This document shows, one piece after another, positions 1 to 10,552 of a DNA stretch of 64,000 bases (positions are counted from its first letter, which is position 1; each line of letters starts with the position of its first letter). Below the pieces are notes generated by a model that was not told the DNA's origin, did not search any database, and saw only the letters and a list, made by a program, of their open reading frames with translations. This DNA is from Albugo candida. Taxonomy: Eukaryota; Oomycota; Peronosporomycetes; Albuginales; Albuginaceae. The DNA is taken from positions 177,994-241,993 of the forward strand of contig CAJNAR010000181.1 of assembly GCA_905220665.1 (NCBI GenBank), read 5' to 3'. Position numbers and translations under genes: made by a program.

Positions 1-217
1 TAGAAAGCAGCCCGCCTGTGTCTGATTATCGTCATGATTATAGTATAGTGCGAAAGGCACAAGTGCGTACTGATTTATTGACTCTTAGAAGTGATAAGAC
101 TGTGCCCGTAATGGAATGCTAGTCTAGGTGATACTGTACGATAACTTAAGTACGAATAAGACGTTTTTCGTGATTATGCTTTCCTAGAGAATATTTAATT
201 CCACGGTACTTGTGACC

Positions 218-1477
218 ATGAAGGCACTGATATTGGTCGGAGGATTTGGAACACGTTTGCGTCCACTAACGCTCTCATGCCCGAAACCTTTGGTGGAATT
301 CTGCAATAAATCAGTTGTAGTTCACCAGATTGAAGCCCTTGTGGCTGTTGGCGTTACGGAAGTAGTTTTAGCCGTAAATTATCAGCCACAAGTGATGCTG
401 CAAGCACTCTCTACAATGGAAGAAAAATACCACATCAAAATATCATGTTCACACGAATCAGAACCATTGGGAACAGCTGGTCCTCTGGCTCTCGCAAAGG
501 ATCTTTTAGATGATGGAGATCCATTCTTCGTTTTGAATAGCGATGTAATCTGTGAATACCCGCTGGAGGCCTTTTTAAGATTTCATCAAAGTCACTCAGG
601 AGAAGGCACGATCATGGTCACTCGAGTCGAGGAACCTTCCAAATATGGTGTAATTGTATCGGATGGAGACGGTCAGATTGAGAAGTTTATGGAGAAACCC
701 CAAGAGTATGTCGGCAATCAGATCAATGCTGGTATCTATATATTTGATCGTACAATTTTAGATCGAATTCAGGTTTTTTTTACTATTTTTTTGGCATAAG
801 CTTCCATTGCTTTATATTTGATTGATAGCTTCGACCAACATCAATTGAAAAGGAAGTTTTTCCCCAGATGGCCGCCGAAGGAAACCTATTTTCTATGCTG
901 ATGCCTGGCTATTGGATGGACATCGGTCAGCCGAAAGATTTCTTATCTGGAATGTGCTTGCATCTGGATTATTTACAGCGCATTAGCTCACATGAGCTCA
1001 CGAGTGGACCCAGATTCATTGGTAATGTTCTTGTGGTACGTACGCATCGTATGCAGATATTGATCGTCAAACCTTAACATGCATCCAACACGAAATAGGA
1101 TCCCAGTGCTGTTGTCGGTGAAGCTTGCCTTATTGGACCGGATGTTGTCATCGGACCAAATTGCGTTATAGAAGATGGTGTGCGATTGTGCCGCACAACA
1201 CTATTACGAGGCGTCACAGTACGTGCCAATTCTTGGATTCATTCAACCATCGTCGGCTGGGGCTCCACAATTGGTCGATGGGTACGATCGCATTATTGGA
1301 AGACGTACTCGCTTTTTCTGACTCAATCGTTCTTCTTCACAGTGTCGTCTGGAAGGAATTACCGTTGTGGGTGAAGATGTTCAGGTGAAAGATGAAAAAT
1401 TCATCAACGGAGGTCTCATTTTACCGCACAAAGCCATTTCCACCAACATTCCGGAGCCAGGGACCATAGTAATGTAG
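218..1477 (+). CDS. Mannose-1-phosphate guanylyltransferase (GDP-mannose pyrophosphorylase, GMPPB type)
   Basis: Makes GDP-mannose from mannose-1-phosphate and GTP in the cytosol, the mannosyl donor for glycoprotein, GPI and wall glycan synthesis. Four exons are read: 218-772, 829-1035, 1099-1281 and 1343-1477. All three introns are GT-AG, 56-63 bp, phase 0, and together they give 359 residues, the normal length of the eukaryotic beta-type enzyme. The N-terminal nucleotidyltransferase domain opens with the pyrophosphorylase signature [11 protein letters not shown] (residues 8-18) and carries LNSDV and EKP motifs. The C-terminal third is a left-handed beta-helix with hexapeptide repeats ([16 protein letters not shown]) and ends in the family-typical tail [11 protein letters not shown] at 218 is chosen over the in-frame GTG at 212. 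The importin-alpha-like gene starts 76 bp downstream on the same strand. Intact, no oddities; family assignment is secure. Confidence 0.95.
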
Positions 1478-1553
1478 ATAATCACATAATTTGTTACTTC
1501 ATCCTATTATAAGTTTCTAAAAAGAGCCACACTACTTGCGCGCTAGTCAAACA

Positions 1554-3607
1554 ATGTCTAGCGCACGGAAATCCGTAAAGGGAGTCGAAAATAAAGGTGG
1601 TTTGACTGGTCGGCGCAAGCGCCAGGAGACTCTTCTGGGTATACGTAAAGCGAAAAAAGAAGACGTCTACGCGACAAGACGAAATTTGAAGGCAAATCGA
1701 CCGAAAGGCACCATCGACGAAGAGAACAATGCTGTGAATCCAACCGGATCGGACGCAAATTCGAAGAAAGATCTGCTTGACAACATCGCCGCTCGGTCTC
1801 AATCCTTGCTTATCGGTACTACAGCTACTTACAATGATGAATTTTCGTTGTAACGCTGCTATACGTGTCACCAGGAATCCAGCATGCAGATCCAGTGACG
1901 CGTCAGAAATCCGTCAGAGGATTTGTGTACCTCTTATCAAGTGGTGTTCCTTCTTTGTTTGATGAATCGGACTCGCAACATTCCGGACTTTGGAACACTA
2001 TTTTGACAGCATTACCGTGGTTTCTTCAGGTACTTAATGAACCTATCCAAAATACAAGGTCGCTGGAAATTCACTCGGATGCGGCATTTGCGCTGCGATT
2101 TATTTCGTCAATGGAAAAAGCGACGTTTGTCATTCAAGCAGGCGCCGTTCCCCGACTGGTGCAATTGTTCCAATCAGGCATATCCGATCTGCAGATTCAA
2201 GCAGCTTGGTGCCTTGGGAATATCGCTTCAGAATCGTCTCAATGCTGTACGGAGGTAATTCAGCAGTTTCCTCCGTCACTCGTACTACCCCATATACAAA
2301 TGGCTACACCCTCACTTCGAAGAGCTGCAGTGTGGTTACTGCGAAGTTTGATTGAGTACCCCGATGTACTAGAAAAACATAATGCATTGAGCAATACCGT
2401 CAAAAAGGAGATTGTGAATGTCATATGTAATGTGATCCTTCATTTAGCTCGAGATAAAATCAATGCGGTAAAACAAAGCAGCTTGCAAGGGCAAAGCGCA
2501 GCATCAGTTGTCGCGCCAGCTTTGATCTCTCCTTGGCGGCTATTCGAAATATCGACTGGGAAGCCATCTCCAAATGACGTTGCGGTTGTTCGATACTTAC
2601 GACCAGTGGATGAGAGCAGGGTTGAAGTCGTCGATGTCGATGTGAATTTCGAAACTGGAGAAAATATGGTTTTTACCGCCCAGATATCGGATCTTCGGCC
2701 AATGCCGGTGGTTGATGAATCACTGAGTAATGATGGCAATGATTCTGACGAGGAAGATCCTGAACTAACAGAAGAAGTTGTTTTGACACTTTGCGACAGT
2801 TGCTGGTCTCTTGTTGAGCTGACTGTATTTGATCAAGAAATGACCGAAGTTATCGTCGCATCAGGCGTTTGTAATTATATAGTGGAATTATTATATATCA
2901 CCCAAAGCGCTGTGGTAGTATCTCCTGTACTGAGATTATTGGGAAACATCGTTTCTGGTGAATTGAGTTGCTGTCAGGCAGTCATCGATGCAGGTTTACT
3001 ATCCGCCATGCCTGTGGTCTTGTCCAACGTAAGTCGATCAGTCAGAGAAGAAGCTTGCTGGATACTCTCAAATATTGCCGGTGGTCAAGAGCAGCAGGTG
3101 ACTGCTATGCTACACGCTCCAAATGTCCTCGCCGCGCTGGTAGAACAAATGTCTTGGGCAGAATATCGTGTTCGAAGAGAAGCTACTTGGGCGCTATGCA
3201 ACATAATCGTGCAAAGCAGCGCTGATAGCATCCTGGATCTTATCGGACTTGGTGTTTTGCGATCGTTTTGTCCTCTCTTAGATGAGTGGGAGGACCCAAT
3301 GCTAGAAATGGTGATTCTAGAGACTATGGAAAATCTATTGAGCAAAAACCCACACGAAGGACGCGTTGTCTTGGAAGAGAGTGGCTGTCTTGGAAAATTG
3401 GAAGAGCTGTGCTACGATCAAAATCAGGATGTTAGTGCAATGGCTTCTTCACTTATTGACACGTTTTTCAGCTCAGAAAGCAATGATCACGACGAAAGTG
3501 AGTCGATAGGTCCATCCATCGTGAGTCAAAATGGTTTAAATTCTGAAGGCAGCAGTAAAGCCTTCAATTTTCGGCCAGTGGAGCAGGGAGTTGAATTCAA
3601 ATTTTGA
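1554..3607 (+). CDS. Importin-alpha-like nuclear transport receptor with an internal insert
   Basis: Importin alpha recognises classical nuclear localisation signals and hands cargo to importin beta. Two exons are read, 1554-1815 and 1875-3607, with a 59-bp GT-AG intron, giving 664 residues against about 530 in the family. Residues 1 to about 45 are a basic importin-beta-binding domain (GLTGRRKRQ followed by a K/R-rich helix). Armadillo repeats follow, with the WxxxN NLS-groove signature kept in at least three (AAWCLGNIAS, ACWILSNIAGG, ATWALCNI). Between two repeat blocks, roughly residues 280-380, lies a non-ARM segment with a beta-rich part (VVRYLRP, VVDVDVNFETGENMVF) and an acidic stretch (NDSDEEDPELTEE). 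ATG 1554 is used; the in-frame TTG at 1536 is not a eukaryotic start. Several repeats lack the W/N pair, so it may be a divergent paralogue rather than the housekeeping receptor. Confidence 0.85.
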
Positions 3608-5201
3608 GTTTTTGTCTTTCAGCGAATGATGCAAATTAATTACTTATATAAAAATCTCTTCAAGTGATGAAAGCATAGAAAAGTATCGATTCCGTTAGAA
3701 AAAGTAGAGTCAATTTGCAGTCAAAGATTCCAAAAGTGATGCAATTTATCAATCGCGTCAAATTGGGTAAGCTCTGCGTCTGTCGCCTTTTGTCAAGTCA
3801 TGTTGTAATCATGCGTCAAATACAACAGACTTTGCGCATGAGGTGAATATATGATATTCGGTGACGCTACGCTTAACACAGCTCTCTTCAGACCAATCGC
3901 AAGATCCCACGTCGCAAAGAGAGCACCGTGTAGTGAAGCTTAATGCAAATAAAAACGCTTGTAAATGATAGAAAATATTTGTCAGCCTACGACTTGAAGG
4001 CTGAATCGAAGACGAATCTTTTCTATTTGAACAAATTTCACGTAAGTGGAATGGAGTTATAATAGTACGAAGACTGTGAAGCGATATATAGTCCTGTCTT
4101 TCAACTACAATCAGATAAACCTCGCTAGATAATGTGACCTAGCATCCAATTTGTGTGTATCATTAAAAAGACTCGCATTGCCTTAAACAGTCGTACGAAT
4201 TCAATAAAGGTGTCCGTACCGTATCATTTACTGATAGTTTCAGCAATCGCTTGTACAACAAATGTAGCTCAGAGTAGCGCAGTTCTTGACTATCGTCAGG
4301 TATTGTAAGCTCCTAATGATTTGCACGTTCGGCTGACTGCATTATAGAGATTAACGTCGAAACCCACGACGTACTGAGCGACTTCTCAAGTTTGATGATT
4401 CGAAGAGGTGATCTCAAGGAGGCAACACGCGATCATCCAAGTCTCACAACACAATTTCAGCATTGATCCAGAACTATTCTTCGAATTATCGTTTCCGACT
4501 TTTTCCAACGACTCGATACCGCGGCGCACGTGTTGCGACGTAGCGCATATCTACAATGTCGGTGCACTGCATCGCCGAGGTGTGCATTACTTTCCGGTTG
4601 ATCTCGTTTCTGCGAGGCGTCAAGTGCCCGAATAGTGTTCCAGCCTTCGCTGCCTGTCATCCATGTCTCTGAGGTGGTTGTTCATACCAGGCTATATAGG
4701 TGTCGTCTAATCCGCTGTACTTAAGCTTTTGTCGACCTTGACATCTCAGACGTTGCTAGTAGCGTTTCGCGGACCACAATTTGTTTAGTAGCAACTGATA
4801 TGAAGTAGTATAAAAATGCATTATCATTCTGAATGAGAATACCACAATTGGGTGTGATAATTCTGCCATGCTCTCACCGCTAAAAAGATGCAACAAACAT
4901 GGACGAATGGGGAACAGACGTGAGCACAGTCTATTACTTGGGAATTTTAAATCTCCTTTACTTGCCTTGCGCTGAGTTTTCTCTGTACCTGATAAAAAGC
5001 GTGTGCATTCGTTCCCCTTGTTTAAATGATTGATCAAGTTACTTGGAGGATGTCAAATTTCAAAGTGACACTTACACAACGCATTTTCACTATAGCAAGC
5101 ATTGATTGAGCCCACTGATACAAGCGAAAGGTTCTTTTACACCTCATAGCCTTAAAAGTTTATCAGGAGTATTCGATCGCGCATTGGAGACTTCATGACC
5201 T
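3608..5201. other. Intergenic, no supportable gene
   Basis: No open frame here reads as a known family. The longest frames (75 codons plus at 4408-4635, 93 codons minus at 4756-5037) show no recognisable motif and lack acceptable splice extensions. A short conserved-looking start (MIRRGDLKEATRDH, near 4394) ends in a stop within about 23 codons. The stretch may hold further eroded coding sequence, but nothing can be named. Confidence 0.4.
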
Positions 5202-5547
5202 ACGAAGTCTATTGAGTTTCTAAAAGCTCTCCGCTCTATGCTGAAAAGCGATATCGATGTCACAAACACACTGAACGTTATTGATATGAATGCAACTTTC
5301 TCAAACTATGTGTTGCAGGTCACAGATGCGACAATGATATTTATTGCATTGGATTGATTCACAGCGCCAAAATCGCCAAACGGATTCTCCACAAATATCA
5401 CAAATTGAACATTTTTTAAGATAGTCCCAATTCGTGGCACAGTTATGAGAATACCGTCTCAATGTGTCTATGACTCCATGAGAGGCGGAATCACACTGTC
5501 GGGATCGACGAGTTGCTCTGTGTCACTCCATCAATAGTTACGATTGC
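5202..5547 (+). pseudogene. Eroded coding remnant, unknown family
   Basis: One frame runs as plausible protein (for example SIEFLKALRSMLKSDIDV, then NATFSNYVLQVTDATM), with only two in-frame stops over about 110 codons, and continues as IVPIRGTVMRIPSQCVYDS. Composition and the low stop density argue for former coding sequence. There is no start codon, no intact frame and no recognisable domain. It may be the 3' part of a decayed gene whose upstream part is lost in 3608-5200. Confidence 0.35.
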
Positions 5548-5718
5548 CTTCATGGGGAACTCCTTCACGTACAACATAACAATGGAAGCTTAGTAAATAA
5601 TGACCATGCTGATACTGGTGTAGGGTCATTGGGAGATCGGATCACTAACAGCAGCTCATGGATGAAGCAGAAGTGACTACTACATGTGTTGCATCCCTCG
5701 GATTTTGTGGGCGACATT

Positions 5719-6516
5719 CTAATTCCGATGGAGAAGCTTGGCTCCTCGAAGGCGTTTACGTTGACGAAGCACCGGATCGGCAACGGAAGAGCGTTTTGGT
5801 AGCTGCGTGCTCTCGTGCATGAAAGTCGGAGCTTGATTGATTGTGGTGGGTTTATCTTTGCTCTTCTGATCCACATTGAGTTTATCCTTCGATCTTTCCA
5901 CCTCCTCAGTGAATATAGATATATGCTTCTCACGATGTATTCCAATAAGAAGCGACTGGAGAACATTTGTGCATGTATCCGATTTGGGCTCCAACAATAT
6001 CAGGTCGACACGACCTACAATAATGTGCTCATCCCCAATGCATCAAAATCATTTGTCCGTTGCTACCTTTGCGGATAATTGTTTCAGCGAATTGATATTT
6101 GATGATGAACTGAACGCTACATTCTCCGGCTTCGAATGATGCACCCAGCATATCCGGCTTTTTCAGGGACTCCTAAAAGGCTCCGTTTAAAACTGATACA
6201 CAACGAGCGGAAAGTACCTCTAAGATGACCGAGAAATCCTCCAAATTCATTGTAATTCCAATTGTGTCCATCTGTGCGACAAAATAACAAACATATTGCG
6301 TTGTTTGCGATAATTGCTTACGTGTCGTGACCATTGATCAGTATCCATAAAGCATTCATATAGGCCTTCATGAATCGTTCTGTTTTCCCGCTCCGTATAA
6401 ATGAGAGCTGTAAACTGATATTCCAATCTCCGATTTGGAGAATTTCTTACGTATAAGAGGCATTGCTGACTCTTTGTCGATCCATTGAATCGATACGAGA
6501 AAATCATCTTCCGCAT
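5719..6516 (-). CDS. Conserved-looking protein of unknown function (four exons)
   Basis: Read on the minus strand as exons 6516-6322, 6271-6218, 6172-6067 and 6014-5719, with GT-AG introns of 50, 45 and 52 bp whose phases agree (0, 0, 1). The result is an uninterrupted protein of about 216 residues. The N-terminal two thirds look globular and beta-rich (MIFSYRFNGSTKSQQC, YQFTALIYTERENR, ECSVQFIIKYQFAETIIRK, VDLILLEPKSD). The last 80 residues are hydrophilic and basic (EEVERSKDKLNVDQKSKD, ending RQRKRLRGAKLLHRN). An N-terminal strand-rich head followed by a charged tail recalls small scaffold proteins such as the XRCC4/SAS-6 superfamily, but no diagnostic motif is seen and I do not assign it. 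The start is uncertain: ATG 6516 or 6507, or an upstream exon. It diverges from the next gene with about 140 bp between them. Confidence 0.6.
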
Positions 6517-6655
6517 CCAATTCCCAATATAGTGTCTACCGGTACAGCAACTCGGTATGGATTGCCCGACGCTCTTATGACATATTTTGAGCGTGCGCGT
6601 TCAGTTCCCGTCCTCGTAAGCGTTCGAATGTCATATACACTTATTACTTTATCAA

Positions 6656-7171
6656 ATGGCAATGGGTATGAATTCTTTTGGTTGTTATCGAATGCACTAA
6701 GACGAGAATTTTTATGTAGATAATTTACCTTGTGGTGCTGGCTTCCGCGTACCTCTCGTCAGTACTCTAACGAAACGATCAAAATCGCTAGCGCTTTCAT
6801 CGTCTAACAGCGCTACTGGAGCGTCTAATCTCGTGAAAAAGCCTCAGGAGACGAAAGCGCAGGGTTTTCGGCAGCAATTGACAGAACGTAGCACCAGAAC
6901 GCACTCGAAAGAGCTCAATAAAGCGTTGAGGACTAGAAATGCGGCAATTTCGAATAGCATCCATATTCCAAATTGCGTAGAAGTGGAGAAAAGTATCATG
7001 ATAGAGCAAGCAAAATCGCAAAGAAGAGCCGAGATTTATGCATTAAATACCATCTTGCGACAACTTCAGCAGGAAAAAATAGCTCAATACATACACCAAC
7101 AACGTTTGATGCGAGAAATGCAGCACATATCTTCGACTGAGATGAATTTGGTCGCTGCCATAGGAGTTTGA
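6656..7171 (+). CDS. Small basic, helix-rich protein of unknown function
   Basis: Exon 1 is only 10 nt (6656-6665, Met-Ala-Met plus one base). A 54-bp GT-AG intron (6666-6719) follows, then exon 2, 6720-7171, giving 153 residues. The start rests on the intron length matching its neighbours and on the frame closing exactly. Without it, the open frame runs back to a stop at 6698 with no ATG. The N-terminal 50 residues are Ser/Lys-rich and probably disordered (TKRSKSLALSSSNS). From about residue 55 the sequence is strongly helical and coiled-coil-like, rich in Gln, Arg and Glu (KAQGFRQQLTERSTR, TILRQLQQEKIAQYIHQQ). No domain is recognised. It diverges from the 5719-6516 gene and lies 260 bp before the hydrolase-like gene. 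Confidence 0.55.
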
Positions 7172-7430
7172 TTCATTAATATTAAATAAATCAAAGGAAC
7201 AACATTGCCCGGGCTTTTACTGATGTACCCTCAGTGACCCAATTTCGCTGTTACGCTTTTACCTGACGAAAATCCAATACAAGTACCACTGACTCTGATG
7301 TATGAGTCGATCCTACCACGTGTCGTGGTACCTGCGATAACGACAGCTACGCAGGAGTGACAAATTCATCATAATTACTCATCCAAATAAAGACAATTAT
7401 TCCTATCAAATCACGCCGCTGATCGATACG

Positions 7431-9284
7431 ATGACTTGGACCAACAGTCCGATTCGGACCACAAAGCTGACCGTATGTCGAAGAAACTCGATCGGTAAAG
7501 CATCAGTGCTCTATATGATGTGGCAGCTGATTGTCTTAATCGTTGGCACATGCTTTCTCACGCTTATCATTTTGCATCAATGGCACCTCGAAAAGCTCCA
7601 ACACCCAACGCATCGATTTTTAGAAATGATTGCAAGAAGTAAAGGTGTTCAAGTCACATTGACCCCACGCATAGGATCCACATCGAGCCCAGAGAACACA
7701 AAGTTTAAGGCCATCTTGTTTCCTGTCAAAACCAAAGTTGATGATCGCACTATCCGATTCGATGGACAGCTTTCGTACAGTGTCGGGCATCGAGAATTTA
7801 AATTCACATTACTGGAGAACCGGGGCTTTGTCACAATACGCAACCAAACGTCGGGAGCCGTACTTATCACAAAATGCCTGGAACCAGCAAACGTACCTCC
7901 ACTTCATCTCATCACAGATGCCGTTCGTTCGGCACGAGTTATAGACGAGATTTCGTCACATGAATTTAGCATCGAGTGTGGTGATGGAAAGCTCGTCGAA
8001 GTATTATTTACGGATGAGCCATACGTGTTCTGTGCTGGGAACACATCTCATGTGGTCGATAAAATCCACGGTGAGGACCTAGAAGCCGCTATAGAGCTTT
8101 TTTATGAGCACACAGAAACAACTCCGTCGAGAAGTATTCTGACAATCCCAGAAAACCTTCATTTTGGATCATGTCGTCATCTTGATCAGGACAACTATGA
8201 CTCGGATGACCTCGATGAATCCTCGTTAGCTGATTTTGGTTTGAATTCTGAAAACTCGCCGAGTGTCGCGGGGGCTGTTAAATCACACATCAACAAAGCT
8301 CATCGTCGTCTTCGCTCGCTGTATCAGAGAACCATCCAACCACACATTCAAAGACTTCAAAATCGTGCTTTGGATGTGATGGCTATCTCAAGAGGTCAGC
8401 GAAGATTAGGCGCCTTCAAAACATTACGATGCAAAAATTGCAAAGGTGGAAAGAAAGTGTGCGTGTTCGTTCACGGATATAGACGAAAGGGACTCAAGCC
8501 TGGAATCTCTGAACAGACCTCTTTCAAAGAGTATTGGGGAAGTATTCAAAAACATGTCCCGTGTTGCTCCTCGAGCACGTTTTTGCGTCTCGATACAATG
8601 CGCCATGCATGGATGAGCAGAAATCTCACTTCAAAAGTATGTGAAGCTGCAATCCGACTGACAGGTAGTAAGAATCCAATGAGTCTGGAAAATATCGCTT
8701 TGATCGGTCACTCGATGGGCAATTTGATCATAGCTGCAGCGGTTCTCAATAATGAATGTGCGATCGGTCCAACATCAATGTGGATATCGTTGCAAGGTCC
8801 TTTCGTTGGTACAGAGACTGCCAGTGTATCGAAAAAGTTGTGTGCCTCTGAGGGACCCGCCCGACAAGCTCTAGAAGCATTAAGGCTTTGTCCATACACA
8901 GTAGCAGCTGAGTCGCTTCAATATATCACGTCGAGATACATGACACCGGATATACGACATTGGTATGCAAAGGCGCTGAATGTTCATCGCAAAATGGCTA
9001 CATCTTGTCTGTGTGGTGTGAACACAGTGGGGCTCTTGAGTCCGCATTCGGTGATGTATGGGATGCTGAGTTCAGTCACACCACATCACACTCCTAGTGA
9101 CGGTGTAGTGGAGATTCGGAGCTGCAAAGGGCTTTTCACTTACGATATGTTTGCGAGAACATACTACAAAAACAGATTTTATGAAGCTAGTATCAATCAT
9201 GGCGATGGACGTTTTCTCCATGGAGACGGATGGTGGGGAGCGAATCGAAAACCAATAGCCTGGCTTCAGTGTCAATTTGCCTGA
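7431..9284 (+). CDS. Single-pass membrane protein with alpha/beta-hydrolase-like domain
   Basis: Intronless, 617 residues, ATG at 7431. A single hydrophobic segment at about residues 27-49 (LIVLIVGTCFLTLIILHQW) follows a basic N-terminus, predicting a type II signal anchor with the bulk of the protein luminal or outside. Residues 60-250 form a beta-rich region of no known family. An acidic Ser/Asp linker (SDDLDESSLADFG) leads to the hydrolase part: oxyanion-type VFVHGYRR near residue 346, nucleophile elbow GHSMG with Ser at about residue 428, and a late Asp/His-rich region (SDGVVE, INHGDGRFLHGDG) that could supply the remaining triad. Cys-rich stretches (CKNCKGGKKVC, PCCSSST) suggest disulphides. 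Lipase or esterase activity is possible but the substrate cannot be told. It converges with GPN2, whose stop lies 35 bp away. Confidence 0.8.
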   Translation: MTWTNSPIRTTKLTVCRRNSIGKASVLYMMWQLIVLIVGTCFLTLIILHQWHLEKLQHPTHRFLEMIARSKGVQVTLTPRIGSTSSPENTKFKAILFPVKTKVDDRTIRFDGQLSYSVGHREFKFTLLENRGFVTIRNQTSGAVLITKCLEPANVPPLHLITDAVRSARVIDEISSHEFSIECGDGKLVEVLFTDEPYVFCAGNTSHVVDKIHGEDLEAAIELFYEHTETTPSRSILTIPENLHFGSCRHLDQDNYDSDDLDESSLADFGLNSENSPSVAGAVKSHINKAHRRLRSLYQRTIQPHIQRLQNRALDVMAISRGQRRLGAFKTLRCKNCKGGKKVCVFVHGYRRKGLKPGISEQTSFKEYWGSIQKHVPCCSSSTFLRLDTMRHAWMSRNLTSKVCEAAIRLTGSKNPMSLENIALIGHSMGNLIIAAAVLNNECAIGPTSMWISLQGPFVGTETASVSKKLCASEGPARQALEALRLCPYTVAAESLQYITSRYMTPDIRHWYAKALNVHRKMATSCLCGVNTVGLLSPHSVMYGMLSSVTPHHTPSDGVVEIRSCKGLFTYDMFARTYYKNRFYEASINHGDGRFLHGDGWWGANRKPIAWLQCQFA

Positions 9285-9319
9285 ATCTGTATGAATTTGA
9301 TAATTATACTTTCTGTTTG

Positions 9320-10552
9320 TTAGGACCTGTTGTTCACTCCAGCAATATTACGAATTTCCTCTTGCAATCCGCTCGAAGTGTCTTGTGTGCCTAAAAATCG
9401 CTCTTGCATGTCCATAACGTGCTCATTGTCAACTATGCTGTCTTGAGCAACAGCACACTTCCAATCAACGCTTGTGAATACGTAACCATTGCTCTTATCA
9501 ATTGCTAAAATGAGTGCTTTAAGCGATGTTGTATCGTGTATTTGTATAGGATGGAATGACACAAGGCTGAAATCTTCAATCACATCGATCAAAGCTTCAT
9601 TCAGCCGCCGAAATTTGGATGATACAACAGTCTTTGACTCGTTTATCGATGTGTCCTCATCCAGTATCAGCTTTTGATTCCCATTTTCATCTACCTCATC
9701 AACCTGTAAGCCGAGCCGCTCGGCATCCAACCAATTGAGTAAATATCGTAAATCCAAAACGTCCGTATAATAATCGAGATTGTAAGCTATAAACTCGATA
9801 TCAGAGCAGATGAGATATATCACATCAGCACGCATACCCAATTTTCCATACTGCTCCATCAAGTCAACTTTTGATAAAACATTAATATGCGGTAGTTCCA
9901 GGCGCACCATTGACGCCAGACTCATCAATACGACCGAAATGAATTTGGAGCTATCCGTGCAGTGATGAGCATCGACCAAGTGAACTACTGATAACTGTAC
10001 AAAGACGCTGTGTCAGGGTACCGAAAGATTCTCAAGACGACAACGTACTCGAACATTTAATTTTCCGAGCTTTTCGAGTATTTTATGAACGCTCGTCTCG
10101 TGAGTGTACAACTCAACTTGACCGGGGAAGTCGAAAAGCAAGTATTTATCTAAGATGAAATATTAGTGTGAAGGAATGGAGACTGAGATGCCGACCTTGG
10201 AAGGCCTCTAATTGTCGTACGAGCCATTCGAAATTGCTATCGATGTAATTCATACAGTAGACGAGTCCTCCATTAGGACCGAGTTCCAAAGTGTCCATAA
10301 CATTTTCCAAGCAAATTAATTCTGCGACATTAATAGCGCAGTTATATGTAAATGCATTGTTAAGGAGCTATGGTAAGTAGCATTGGAAGTAAATGTTTAT
10401 TATGGAGAAGGATATGTAATGTTCTCATTGGCTGGATCCATATTGATGATGATTGTATCGCGACCATTCTGCTGGAGAAACTGTTGCATTCCAGCGCAGT
10501 AGGTGGTTTTGCCAGAGCCCGGAGGCCCGACAACTACTTGACCAAATGGCAT
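9320..10552 (-). CDS. GPN2: GPN-loop GTPase 2 (GPN2 family)
   Basis: GPN GTPases assist RNA polymerase II assembly and nuclear import. Five exons on the minus strand: 10552-10416, 10347-10196, 10149-10049, 9994-9838 and 9786-9320, giving 337 residues. The P-loop [11 protein letters not shown] sits at residues 8-18 after MPFGQVVV, the typical GPN2 start. [16 protein letters not shown], the GPN triplet in [25 protein letters not shown] (G3) and [12 protein letters not shown] (G4-like) follow in order, then [11 protein letters not shown] and [10 protein letters not shown] of the family C-terminus. Three introns are GT-AG (46, 54 and 51 bp); the first (10348-10415, 68 bp) is AT-AC. ATG 10552 is chosen; upstream in-frame codons in the same frame do not match the family. 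The 51-bp last intron (9787-9837) is a multiple of three without a stop, so retention would add 17 residues. Confidence 0.93.
10348..10415 (-). other. U12-type AT-AC intron in GPN2
   Basis: Read on the minus strand, the intron opens with ATATCCTTCT, matching the U12 5' splice site ATATCCTT. It contains TCCTTAAC, the U12 branch-site consensus, with its branch adenosine about 12 nt before the end, and it closes with AC. Splicing exon ...ATT AC to A TAT AAC joins DPANENIT to YNCAIN exactly as GPN2 requires. Reading through instead reaches a stop after PSP, and no GT-AG alternative in reach keeps the conserved protein. Confidence 0.85.

Noticed and set aside
212..217. GTG start for the GDP-mannose pyrophosphorylase frame
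   Set aside because: Eukaryotic start is the ATG at 218, which gives the family N-terminus MKALILVGG.
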